Source: an uncultured Ruminococcus sp. (GTDB lineage Bacteria; Bacillota; Clostridia; Oscillospirales; Acutalibacteraceae). From it: DNA of 5,204 bases. The position numbers and the translations under genes are program-made. A model generated the notes under the pieces. That model searched no databases. It saw only the letters and a program-made list of their open reading frames with translations, and was not told the origin of the DNA. Position 1 is the first letter of the stretch. Each line of letters begins with the position of its first letter. Of this stretch, positions 1-5,204 are shown one piece after another. The stretch spans positions 1-5,204 of the forward strand of contig CACXDE010000379.1 of the NCBI GenBank assembly GCA_902766305.1, read 5' to 3'.

Positions 1-63
<63 letters not shown>

Positions 64-74
64 TTCAATTTTCT

Positions 75-90
75 GTCGTTCGCTGACGAC
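75..90 (-). other. Hairpin in the 5S precursor leader
   Basis: On the minus strand GTCGT (90-86) and ACGAC (79-75) form a 5-bp stem with a 6-base loop. It lies exactly between the predicted transcription start and the mature 5S end. It could protect the 5' end or take part in 5S processing; that role is inference. Confidence 0.4.
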
Positions 91-96
91 TTGTTC

Positions 97-125
97 ATTA
101 TACTACATCGTTTTTTAAATTGCAA
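97..125 (-). promoter_or_regulatory. Sigma-A type promoter of the 5S gene
   Basis: On the minus strand there is TTGCAA (120-125), a 17-base spacer and a perfect TATAAT (97-102). Transcription would start near 90, about 27 nt before the mature 5S end. The perfect -10, ideal spacer and AT-rich upstream tract (T-run at 128-134 on the plus strand) suit a strong stable-RNA promoter. This is inferred from sequence only. Confidence 0.8.
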
Positions 126-198
126 GTGTTTTTTTGAATTTTATTTCTGCGATTTGTATATTATTTTAATTATATACCATTTGTAATTTTATACTATC

Positions 199-231
199 TG
201 ACATACAAACAGCCCTCTATACAATATGTCA
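199..231. repeat. Inverted repeat TGACATA-N19-TATGTCA
   Basis: A perfect 7-bp inverted repeat (199-205 and 225-231) lies in the AT-rich spacer between the 5S and rny promoters. The motif GTCAA recurs at 228-232, 241-245 and 252-256. The arms could be a regulator site or simply chance in AT-rich DNA. Apart from this, 126-301 holds nothing I can assign. Confidence 0.3.
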
Positions 232-301
232 AATGTTGTAGTCAATAAATAGTCAAATAGTAGAAACCTGTAGGATGCTTTCAAAAGATTATATAAAATT
301 C

Positions 302-331
302 TTGACAAAAACATATCAATCGTTATACAAT
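302..331 (+). promoter_or_regulatory. Sigma-A type promoter, probably of rny
   Basis: A consensus TTGACA (302-307) is followed by TATACA (324-329, spacer 16) or, read alternatively, TACAAT (326-331, spacer 18). Transcription would begin near 337. The first gene downstream on this strand is rny at 864, so the transcript would carry a leader of about 525 nt unless the second candidate promoter at 518-546 is the main one. Confidence 0.6.
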
Positions 332-338
332 AAGTAAC

Positions 339-363
339 AGACGTGATTTCGTCTTTGTTTTTG
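339..363 (+). other. Start-proximal hairpin followed by U-tract
   Basis: AGACG (339-343) pairs with CGTCT (350-354) around a 6-base loop, followed by TTGTTTTTG. It has the layout of a weak intrinsic terminator but only 5 bp of stem, and it sits within a few bases of the predicted transcription start. It may be a 5' protective stem or a weak attenuator. Confidence in either role is low. Confidence 0.25.
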
Positions 364-377
364 TAAGGGAATGCCTT

Positions 378-452
378 ATGAATTTATTATCAACTCAGGT
401 TTATGCCGTTGATCATATTATATTTTTGTATCGGCTTCTCCGCGCTTTGTAA
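378..452 (+). CDS. Possible 24-codon small ORF in the rny leader
   Basis: ATG at 378 is preceded by AAGGGA (365-370 region) at a plausible 7-8 base spacing and runs 24 codons to TAA. The peptide begins MNLLSTQVYAVDH and continues with a short hydrophobic stretch (HIIFLYRLL). It lies about 40 bases after the predicted start of the rny transcript, where a leader peptide would sit. There is no similarity I recognise and no run of a single amino acid typical of attenuation peptides. It may be chance. Confidence 0.2.
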   Translation: MNLLSTQVYAVDHIIFLYRLLRAL

Positions 453-484
453 CCGGGGATACCAAATATCACCATATGGTGCAT
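413..484 (-). CDS. Possible 23-codon small ORF, antisense to the rny leader
   Basis: On the minus strand a perfect AGGAGG (496-491) lies 6 bases before ATG (484-482). The frame runs 23 codons to TGA (415-413) and gives a basic peptide starting MHHMVIFGIPGYKARR. The ribosome binding site is better than those of most genes here, but no convincing minus-strand promoter is seen upstream and the product resembles nothing I know. The same CCTCCT tract may instead matter on the plus strand as an anti-Shine-Dalgarno sequence. Confidence 0.2.
   Translation of the reverse strand: MHHMVIFGIPGYKARRSRYKNII
470..481. repeat. 12-bp perfect palindrome CACCATATGGTG
   Basis: The palindrome lies inside the rny leader just before the CCTCCT tract. 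With no loop it is a poor RNA hairpin but could be a binding site for a dimeric protein. No family is assigned. Confidence 0.25.
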
Positions 485-517
485 AAACATCCTCCTCTTA
501 AGTTTTGCTTATATTCT

Positions 518-546
518 TTGGCGGGGGCTGGAATTTAGAATATACT
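518..546 (+). promoter_or_regulatory. Second candidate promoter for rny
   Basis: TTGGCG (518-523), a 17-base spacer and TATACT (541-546) match the consensus at 4/6 and 5/6 positions. If used, transcription would start near 553 and the leader would shrink to about 310 nt. It is weaker than the promoter at 302-331. Confidence 0.3.
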
Positions 547-623
547 GCAACATTAAATGATTTATTTTTATTTGTAACTGCGGCGGTTTTCTGCCCGTTT
601 ATTTATTAATTTTCCCTGATAAT

Positions 624-650
624 GTGTTGCTGCATTGGTGCAGCCAATAC
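624..650 (+). other. Bulged 11-bp hairpin in the rny leader
   Basis: GTGTTG-CTGCA (624-634) pairs with TGCAG-(C bulge)-CAATAC (639-650), including one G-U pair, around the loop TTGG. An alternative short stem ATTGG/CCAAT (634-638 with 644-648) would exclude part of it. The hairpin is followed by an A-rich run, not a U-run, so it is not a terminator on this strand. It is the most stable structure I see in the leader. Confidence 0.4.
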
Positions 651-846
651 AAACAAAAAAATATAATATTCCCGGACTTTGTTCTCGTCTCAGTCTTTGC
701 ATGTGGTTCTTCCGGATATGTTTCTTTCGGTTTTATCGGCATTGACTGACTGCTTTTGTGTGCAGATTGAAGCCGGGCAACGGCACCTTTGAGATGATTA
801 TTGCGATGAATCTGAAATTCGTCATGAAAAAATCAATCAATGTAAC

Positions 847-854
847 AGGAGGTG
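847..854 (+). promoter_or_regulatory. rny ribosome binding site, decides the start
   Basis: AGGAGGTG sits 9-11 bases before ATG 864. An in-frame GTG at 852 overlaps this motif and has no ribosome binding site of its own, so ATG 864 is the likely start. It gives a protein beginning MDPFLAI, in keeping with RNase Y N-termini that enter the membrane at once. Confidence 0.85.
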
Positions 855-863
855 TCAAATTTT

Positions 864-2417
864 ATGGATCCGTTTCTTGCGATCATACTGATAGTTGTAA
901 TTTCCGCAGCTGTCGGTGCTGCCGCATTTGCCGGCGGTATCAAGTACAGAAAAAAGATCGGTGAGGAAAAAATAGGTTCGGCGGAACAGGAAGCAAAACG
1001 CATTGTTGAAGATGCGCAGCGTGACGCTGAATCCGTCAAAAAAGAAGCTCTTATAGCCGGTAAGGATGAGGCTCATAAGCTAATCACAAATGCTGAAAAG
1101 GAAATCTCCGACAGACGCCGTGAGATACAGCGTCAGGAAAGACGCATACAGCAAAAGGAAGAATCTGTTGAAAAGAAGCTCGACAGTCTTGAGAAAAAAG
1201 AGGAATCCATTAACCAGAAAAACAAAACTGCCGAAAACAGACTGGCAGAAGCCGAAAAAATAAAGCAAAGCGAGCTTGATGTGCTTGAAAAAATTTCCGG
1301 CTTTACATCGGAACAGGCAAAGGCTTATATCCTGAACAATCTTGACAATGAGCTTACGCATGAAAAAGCCGTCAAGATCATGGAATTTGAACAGAAAACA
1401 AGAGAAGAAAGCGAAAAGGCTGCAAGAGAAATTATTTCCCTTGCGATACAGAGAGTAGCTGCGGATCATGTAACTGAATCCACAGTATCCGTTGTCCCCC
1501 TGCCCAGTGATGAAATGAAGGGACGCATAATAGGACGTGAGGGCAGAAATATCAGAGCTATTGAGACTATCACAGGTGTGGATCTTATAATAGACGATAC
1601 ACCGGAAGCGATAACTCTGTCATGCTTTGAGCCGGTCAAGCGTGAGATAGCAAGGGTTATGCTTGAAAAGCTCATATCTGACGGACGCATTCATCCGGCA
1701 AGGATTGAAGAGATGTATGAAAAAGCCCGCCGTGAGGTCGAGTCTATGATAAAGTCCGAAGGCGAAAGAGCTATAATCGAAGCCGGCATTAACGGCATAC
1801 ATCCTGAGATCGTCAAGCTGCTCGGGCGGCTTCATTTCCGTACAAGCTATGGTCAGAATGTACTGGATCATTCGCTTGAGGTTGCTTATCTTTGCGGCAT
1901 TATGGCTTCGGAGCTTGGACTTGAACCCACAATGGCAAGAAGAGCTGGTTTGCTGCACGATATCGGTAAGGCTCTGGATCATGAGATCGAAGGCTCGCAT
2001 ATCGAGATCGGTGTTGACGTTGCACGAAAGTACAAGGAAAGCGAAATCGTTGTACACGCAATACAGGCTCATCACGGCGATGTGGAAGCAAGAACCATAA
2101 TTGCTTGTCTTGTACAGGCCGCTGACGCAATTTCAGCTGCAAGACCGGGGGCAAGAAGAGAAAATATCGAAAACTATATCAAGCGTCTTGAAAAGCTTGA
2201 AGAGGTTGCGTCATCGTTTGAAGGCGTTGAGAGAAGCTTTGCTATACAGGCCGGACGCGAGGTGCGTATCATAGTCAAGCCTGATAAGATAAAAGATGAT
2301 GAAATGGTTCTGCTGGCAAGAGATATCTGCCGTAAGATCGAAGAGGAAGTAGAATATCCCGGACAGATCAAGGTAAATATCATTCGTGAAAGCAGAGCAG
2401 TTGAATACGCAAAATAA
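864..2417 (+). CDS. rny: Ribonuclease Y (membrane-anchored endoribonuclease)
   Basis: The product is 517 aa, close to the roughly 520 aa of B. subtilis RNase Y (YmdA). Domains in order: an N-terminal membrane helix (about 4-26); a long charged coiled coil rich in Glu, Lys and Arg (about 30-190); a KH RNA-binding domain with [15 protein letters not shown], whose GxxG loop is GREG at 224-227; and an HD metal-dependent phosphohydrolase domain with His336 (DHSLEVA) and the HD pair His365-Asp366 ([12 protein letters not shown]), followed by the conserved [14 protein letters not shown] segment. No key residue is missing. In Firmicutes this enzyme starts mRNA decay by cutting single-stranded AU-rich sites at the membrane and contacts other decay proteins such as PNPase and CshA. 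It appears monocistronic, with a long leader upstream and a hairpin terminator 7 bases after the stop. Confidence 0.97.
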   Translation: MDPFLAIILIVVISAAVGAAAFAGGIKYRKKIGEEKIGSAEQEAKRIVEDAQRDAESVKKEALIAGKDEAHKLITNAEKEISDRRREIQRQERRIQQKEESVEKKLDSLEKKEESINQKNKTAENRLAEAEKIKQSELDVLEKISGFTSEQAKAYILNNLDNELTHEKAVKIMEFEQKTREESEKAAREIISLAIQRVAADHVTESTVSVVPLPSDEMKGRIIGREGRNIRAIETITGVDLIIDDTPEAITLSCFEPVKREIARVMLEKLISDGRIHPARIEEMYEKARREVESMIKSEGERAIIEAGINGIHPEIVKLLGRLHFRTSYGQNVLDHSLEVAYLCGIMASELGLEPTMARRAGLLHDIGKALDHEIEGSHIEIGVDVARKYKESEIVVHAIQAHHGDVEARTIIACLVQAADAISAARPGARRENIENYIKRLEKLEEVASSFEGVERSFAIQAGREVRIIVKPDKIKDDEMVLLARDICRKIEEEVEYPGQIKVNIIRESRAVEYAK

Positions 2418-2423
2418 ATTTAG

Positions 2424-2456
2424 CAGGCTGCCGTACTGAGAAGGTACGGCAGCCTG
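2424..2456. terminator. Strong hairpin terminator between convergent genes
   Basis: CAGGCTGCCGTAC (2424-2436) and GTACGGCAGCCTG (2444-2456) form a perfect 13-bp GC-rich stem with a 7-base loop. It lies 7 bases after the rny stop and 7 bases beyond the stop of the minus-strand gene. The U-tract is poor on the plus strand (AAATTATTACTT) and moderate on the minus strand (CTAAATTTATTTT), so it probably serves both genes. Confidence 0.8.
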
Positions 2457-2462
2457 AAATTA

Positions 2463-3599
2463 TTACTTAGCGTCTTTTAGTGATTTCAATTCTTTTATTA
2501 CATTTTTCCTGTATATAGTCACATCCCTGAACCACCTCAAAAGCAGCAGCAGAGGTCTTGTAAAAATATTCTTATACATTTTCGGATATGTATTTCTGTA
2601 TCTTACCGGTATCATGAAAATCTTTCCGAGCAGAAATCTGAATTTTGATCTATCAGGAGTATTTGCAAGCGCAGTACGCATTTTGATTTTAATATTACCG
2701 TACACGCCTGACTCAAGAATAGTTTCTAACAGCTCCTCTTCCCTGTCTTCAAGTCTGACATCATGGGGTAAAGCTTCGCTGTCAAACAGTTTCAACGACA
2801 GGTCACGCAAAACAGCTTCATAATCGTCTGCCTTTATTTTACGCAGTTCCCGTTCAATATACGAGAAATCAAGATCTATACGGCGCAGATAAAGATAAAA
2901 ATCTAAAAGAGTCCTTATACCCGTTCCCTCCTGCAAAAGGTGTTTATATGCGTGAAGATAGAAATAAATATAGAAATCCTCATCTGAAAATTTGTATTCG
3001 TACTCCCTGCCGTCAACAGGAATCAGTCTTTTATCAATGTCCTCATAATATTTGACCCACTCCAGATCTTCTTCCCTGAACAGGTATCGGTGCATTTCAA
3101 CTATATAAAACGGTTTCTTTGAATATTCATCATGATGAAGCACCCCGAATAATTCACATTCATATCCCATCCCAAGCATTATATCTTTCACTTTTTCAGC
3201 ATATTCTCTTTTGAACCAAATATCAATATCCCCCATCTGTCTGTGGGTCGGTTCAGGATAACAGTTTTTTATAATACAGCCCTTCATGAGCATATATGGT
3301 ATTTTGCTTTTTTCAAGCTCACCGGCAACTTTCTCTTTTTCAGCATCAAAAAGAATGTTGACTCTCACTGCCTTTAATTCTTCTTTTGAAAATTCTTCTT
3401 TTATTTCCGGACTGATAACATTATCATCCGCTTTCATAACAGCCGGCGATACAAAGGCAACGACCTTGTGATCCTTACAAAGTTTCAGAAGAGACTGATC
3501 GTTCACATTCATCATAACATCTGCTTTCGGAACAATGTTATGTATAACGCACCAAATGAGGTATACCATGCACTTATACTCATTATTATCATACCACAT
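2463..3599 (-). CDS. Nucleotidyltransferase family protein (NTP_transf_5 type)
   Basis: The product is 378 aa from ATG 3599. Its pattern is that of the uncharacterised nucleotidyltransferase family (Pfam NTP_transf_5): an N-terminal helical part (VYLIWCVIHNIVP, then LLKLCKDHKVVAFV), then LMKGCIIKNCYP (residues about 104-115), then HRQMGDIDIWF with the likely metal-binding Asp124 and Asp126, then VEMHRYLF (about 167-174) as a possible third acidic site, then HAYKHLLQEGTGIRTLLDFYLYLRR (about 216-240). The C-terminal end is basic and aromatic. The substrate is unknown; family members often lie in surface-polysaccharide clusters, but this gene stands alone. A frame extension to TTG 3611 has no suitably spaced ribosome binding site. 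ATG 3599 has AAAGGG about 12 bases upstream, which is long, so a start at ATG 3569 (residue 11) remains possible. Confidence 0.85.
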   Translation of the reverse strand: MWYDNNEYKCMVYLIWCVIHNIVPKADVMMNVNDQSLLKLCKDHKVVAFVSPAVMKADDNVISPEIKEEFSKEELKAVRVNILFDAEKEKVAGELEKSKIPYMLMKGCIIKNCYPEPTHRQMGDIDIWFKREYAEKVKDIMLGMGYECELFGVLHHDEYSKKPFYIVEMHRYLFREEDLEWVKYYEDIDKRLIPVDGREYEYKFSDEDFYIYFYLHAYKHLLQEGTGIRTLLDFYLYLRRIDLDFSYIERELRKIKADDYEAVLRDLSLKLFDSEALPHDVRLEDREEELLETILESGVYGNIKIKMRTALANTPDRSKFRFLLGKIFMIPVRYRNTYPKMYKNIFTRPLLLLLRWFRDVTIYRKNVIKELKSLKDAK

Positions 3600-3649
3600 T
3601 ACAAAACCCAACCCTTTATTAATTCATAATTAATAATTATCTGTTGTGT

Positions 3650-3678
3650 ATTTTAGCATACAGCAGACAATTTATCAA
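3650..3678 (-). promoter_or_regulatory. Extended -10 promoter of the nucleotidyltransferase gene
   Basis: On the minus strand TTGATA (3678-3673), a 17-base spacer and TGCTAAAAT (extended -10, with TAAAAT at 3655-3650) give a start near 3643 and a leader of about 44 nt. The promoter ends about 42 bases from the MITE-like element. Confidence 0.65.
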
Positions 3679-3719
3679 GTACAGCTGAGAGCAATAGCGT
3701 ATCAGGCTTTTTTCTTTTA

Positions 3720-3912
3720 ATCTATAAAATGAGCAAATCTGAAAATTGAACAAAAACTTGTCATTCCGAACGCAGTGAGGAATCTTTTTCATAAAACAAG
3801 TCATATTCGTAAAGATCCCTCGCTGCGCTCAGGATGACGGGTTCAGGATTGTCAGAATAACGAAATTATTGTGCATAATAACGAATGATTATAAATTTGC
3901 TCATTTATAGAT
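3720..3912. mobile_element. MITE-like non-coding element with terminal inverted repeats
   Basis: The left end 3720-3740 (ATCTATAAAATGAGCAAATCT) and the reverse complement of the right end 3893-3912 (ATCTATAAATGAGCAAATTT) agree at all but one base plus one 1-base gap. They bound 193 bp with no ORF and enclose a second, inner palindrome (3760-3838). Small size, paired ends, internal foldback and intergenic position fit a miniature inverted-repeat element. I see no clean target-site duplication, so mobility is inferred, and the ends could also be stems of a structured repeat rather than transposase sites. Confidence 0.55.
3760..3838. repeat. Inverted repeat GTCATTCCGAACGCAG...CTGCGCTCAGGATGAC
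   Basis: The two 26-base arms (3760-3785 and 3813-3838) match at 21 positions. All five differences are transitions, so several are tolerated as G-U pairs in RNA from one strand or the other. The loop is 27 bases. The GTCATTC-GA-CGCAG-GA-GAATCT type of arm is a familiar intergenic repeat in many bacterial genomes and metagenomes, of unsettled origin. Confidence 0.75.
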
Positions 3913-3980
3913 ATAACCAATAAAACTATATTACCATCAAAAATATTATATAAATTTTTGTAAACATTATTAAAAAACTG

Positions 3981-4010
3981 TTGAAATTACTAATGCAGAT
4001 ATGCTACAAT
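3981..4010 (+). promoter_or_regulatory. Extended -10 promoter of the AIM24-family gene
   Basis: TTGAAA (3981-3986), an 18-base spacer and TGCTACAAT (TACAAT 4005-4010, preceded by TGC) form a good promoter. Transcription would start near 4017, leaving a leader of about 68 nt. A strong ribosome binding site AAGGAG (4071-4076) lies 8 bases before ATG 4085. Confidence 0.65.
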
Positions 4011-4022
4011 TAGTAAAGGTAG

Positions 4023-4042
4023 TGAACACGAATGTATGTTCA
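4023..4042. promoter_or_regulatory. Inverted repeat TGAACA-N8-TGTTCA, possible operator or leader hairpin
   Basis: A perfect 6-bp inverted repeat with an 8-base spacer begins about 6 bases after the predicted transcription start. The position suits a repressor operator, and the RNA could also fold into a 6-bp hairpin. No regulator is identified in the window. Confidence 0.35.
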
Positions 4043-4084
4043 TTATGATCATCAGTAAAAAATTATTGAAAAGGAGAGTTCGTT

Positions 4085-4762
4085 ATGAGATACGAAATAC
4101 TCGGTGAACCATTGCCTGTGGTACAGTGTTACCTTGCAAACGGTGAAGGAATGATAACAGAAAGCGGCGCAATGAGCTGGATGACGCCGAATATGAAAAT
4201 GGAAACTGTCGGCGGCGGTCTTGGCAAAATGTTTGGAAGGATGTTCACGAAAGAATCCATGTTCCAGAACAGATATACCGCTCAGGGCGGCGAGGGAATG
4301 ATAGCCTTTGCTTCAAGCTTCCCCGGTTCTATCAGAGCTTTTCAGATAAGCCCCGGAAGAGAAATGGTCGTTCAGAAATCAGGCTTCCTTGCTTCTGAAA
4401 TGGGAGTAGAGCTTTCTGTTTTCTTCCAGAAAAAAGTTGGCGCAGGCTTTTTCGGCGGAGAAGGTTTTATAATGCAGAAGCTGTCCGGTAATGGTATCGC
4501 ATTTGTAGAGATAGACGGTCACGCTGTAGAATATTCTCTTGCAGCCGGACAAAGCATGATAGTTGATACCGGATATGTCGCTGCTATGTCGGCATCATGT
4601 CAGATGGATATACAGATGGTTTCGGGTGTGAAAAATGCAGTTTTCGGCGGTGAAGGTCTTTTCAATACTGTCGTTACCGGACCGGGCTTGCTTATTTTGC
4701 AGTCTATGCCGGTTTATAATGTTGCAGCAAGTATAAGACCCTTTATTCCGACTGGCAATTGA
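4085..4762 (+). CDS. AIM24 / TIGR00266 family protein
   Basis: The 225-aa product matches the bacterial AIM24 (TIGR00266) pattern along its length: an early GEGMITESGAMSWM block (20-33), a Gly/Met-rich stretch with GGGLGKMFGRMF (43-54), ESMFQNRYTAQGGEG (57-71), a PGSIRAF block (80-86), GFFGGEGFIMQKLSGNG (121-137), then AGQSMIVDTGYVAAM (154-168). A (N/G)GEG turn recurs at 19-22, 68-71, 124-127 and 188-191, in keeping with an all-beta, internally repeated fold. There is no signal peptide or membrane helix, so a cytosolic protein is expected. The biochemical role in bacteria is not established; the yeast relative Aim24 is a mitochondrial inner-membrane organisation factor. It is monocistronic, with its own promoter and terminator. 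Length is normal and no damage is seen. Confidence 0.93.
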   Translation: MRYEILGEPLPVVQCYLANGEGMITESGAMSWMTPNMKMETVGGGLGKMFGRMFTKESMFQNRYTAQGGEGMIAFASSFPGSIRAFQISPGREMVVQKSGFLASEMGVELSVFFQKKVGAGFFGGEGFIMQKLSGNGIAFVEIDGHAVEYSLAAGQSMIVDTGYVAAMSASCQMDIQMVSGVKNAVFGGEGLFNTVVTGPGLLILQSMPVYNVAASIRPFIPTGN

Positions 4763-4788
4763 TTAAAAACTGAACATAATATAAAAAT

Positions 4789-4829
4789 AACAGGCATCCG
4801 CAATAGTATGTGAGTGCCTGTTGTTTTTG
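4789..4829. terminator. Intrinsic terminator, usable in both directions
   Basis: AACAGGCA (4789-4796) pairs with TGCCTGTT (4815-4822). An inner CGCA/TGTG stem (4799-4802 with 4809-4812, one G-U) extends the hairpin around the loop ATAGTA. GTTTTTGTT follows on the plus strand and ATTTTTATATT on the minus strand. It ends the AIM24-family gene and probably also the convergent GGDEF gene. Confidence 0.85.
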
Positions 4830-4840
4830 TTATAGAATTA

Positions 4841-5204
4841 TTAACGCACGGCTCGCCCGGCTTTTCTTTTACGCTTGTTATCGTACATTTTCTGATCTGC
4901 ACGGGAAACTGTATCCTCAATCGAGTGATCTTTTTCCGGATCGTACTCCGCTAAGCCCAGCGATACATTGATCTTTTCCCAATCGTTATTTGTGGCTTCG
5001 TTTATTGCTCTGCCTTCGGATTCAAATCTTTCAAGTAATTCTTTACGGCTCTGATAGTCTTCATTTTGAAGGATAGATATAAACTCATCGCCGCCTACTC
5101 TGAATACCGGACTGTGCTGGAAAATATTACAGATGAAGCGTGTCGCTGTTTTCAGATATTCGTCTCCCTTGTCATGACCGAATTTGTCATTGACATATTT
5201 CAGG
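4841..5204 (-). CDS. GGDEF diguanylate cyclase, C-terminal part (5' end beyond window)
   Basis: The last 120 codons are present, ending at TAA 4843-4841; the start and any sensor domain lie right of 5204. The visible part begins LKYVNDKFGHDKGDEYLKTA, which is the nucleotide-binding segment of GGDEF domains (the usual preceding D-x-N-G is just outside). It continues to FRVGGDEF (motif at 5095-5081, intact), then VSLGLAEY and ADQKMYDNKRKRK, the usual domain end. An active GGDEF domain joins two GTP into c-di-GMP as a dimer. The four residues at the inhibitory I-site position (RxxD, four residues before GGDEF) read QHSP, so product inhibition at that site is unlikely. The tail is short and basic. 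Confidence 0.95.
   Translation of the reverse strand, partial: LKYVNDKFGHDKGDEYLKTATRFICNIFQHSPVFRVGGDEFISILQNEDYQSRKELLERFESEGRAINEATNNDWEKINVSLGLAEYDPEKDHSIEDTVSRADQKMYDNKRKRKAGRAVR

Larger units (their letters stand above)
337..863 (+). promoter_or_regulatory. Long putative 5' leader of rny
   Basis: About 525 bases separate the consensus promoter from the rny start with no convincing gene. Visible elements, in order: a start-proximal hairpin with a U-tract (339-363), a small ORF with a ribosome binding site (378-452), a 12-bp palindrome CACCATATGGTG (470-481), a CCTCCT tract (491-496) complementary to the rny ribosome binding site, a bulged 11-bp hairpin (624-650), a pyrimidine-rich stretch (about 668-740) and a GCCG/CGGC mini-hairpin (772-784). 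I recognise no known riboswitch or T-box motif. Autoregulation through a long leader is known for E. coli RNase E; applying that idea to RNase Y here is inference. Confidence 0.4.

Noticed and set aside
662..667. TATAAT as a third rny promoter
   Set aside because: No acceptable -35 hexamer lies 16-18 bases upstream and there is no TG extension.
852..863. GTG start for rny, four codons upstream
   Set aside because: The GTG overlaps the AGGAGG ribosome binding site itself; ATG 864 is correctly spaced and gives a normal RNase Y N-terminus.
758..964. Plus-strand ORF of 68 codons overlapping the rny start
   Set aside because: It overlaps the rny ribosome binding site and first codons in another frame, has a Cys/Arg-rich composition typical of a shadow frame, and has no ribosome binding site.
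1080..2383. Several minus-strand ORFs inside rny (69-151 codons)
   Set aside because: They are antisense shadows of a strongly conserved gene, with low-complexity Phe/Leu or Ser-rich products and no promoter or ribosome binding site.
3760..3838. CRISPR or intrinsic terminator reading of the inner palindrome
   Set aside because: There are only two inverted, not direct, arms and no spacer array. No U-tract follows on either strand, and no gene ends next to it.
4714..4920. Minus-strand ORF of 68 codons across the terminator and the end of the GGDEF gene
   Set aside because: It runs through the terminator hairpin and overlaps the GGDEF coding frame, which has clear motif support.

Overview
The window looks like a chromosomal piece of a low-to-mid GC Gram-positive anaerobe, most likely a clostridial member close to Ruminococcus/Oscillospiraceae. 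This is an inference from the full-length RNase Y, strong AGGAGG-type ribosome binding sites, AT-rich intergenic DNA with consensus sigma-A-like promoters, and the families present. No phage, plasmid, CRISPR or toxin gene is visible.

Layout. (1) 1-63, minus: the 5' half of a 5S rRNA gene, cut by the window edge. It has its own near-consensus promoter (97-125) and no 23S gene upstream. (2) 126-863: about 740 bases with no confident protein gene. A plus-strand promoter at 302-331 implies a leader of roughly 525 nt before rny. The leader holds an 11-bp bulged hairpin, a 12-bp palindrome, a CCTCCT tract and two weak overlapping small ORFs on opposite strands. (3) 864-2417, plus: complete RNase Y gene (rny). 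(4) 2424-2456: strong hairpin between convergent genes. (5) 2463-3599, minus: nucleotidyltransferase-fold protein of the uncharacterised NTP_transf_5 type, with its own extended -10 promoter. (6) 3612-4084: intergenic, containing a 193-bp MITE-like element (terminal inverted repeats around an inner palindrome) and the promoter of the next gene. (7) 4085-4762, plus: AIM24/TIGR00266-family protein. (8) 4789-4829: intrinsic terminator that can work in both directions. (9) 4841-5204, minus: C-terminal 120 codons of a GGDEF diguanylate cyclase, cut by the window edge.

Each gene appears to be its own transcription unit: two convergent pairs, each separated by one hairpin, and two divergent regions, each with promoters facing both ways. 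The genes do not form a pathway. RNase Y handles mRNA decay, 5S belongs to the ribosome, the GGDEF protein makes c-di-GMP, and the other two are conserved but poorly understood. The points most worth following are the long structured rny leader, the 5S gene with a private promoter, and the MITE-like element. I do not see evidence of a new multi-gene system.
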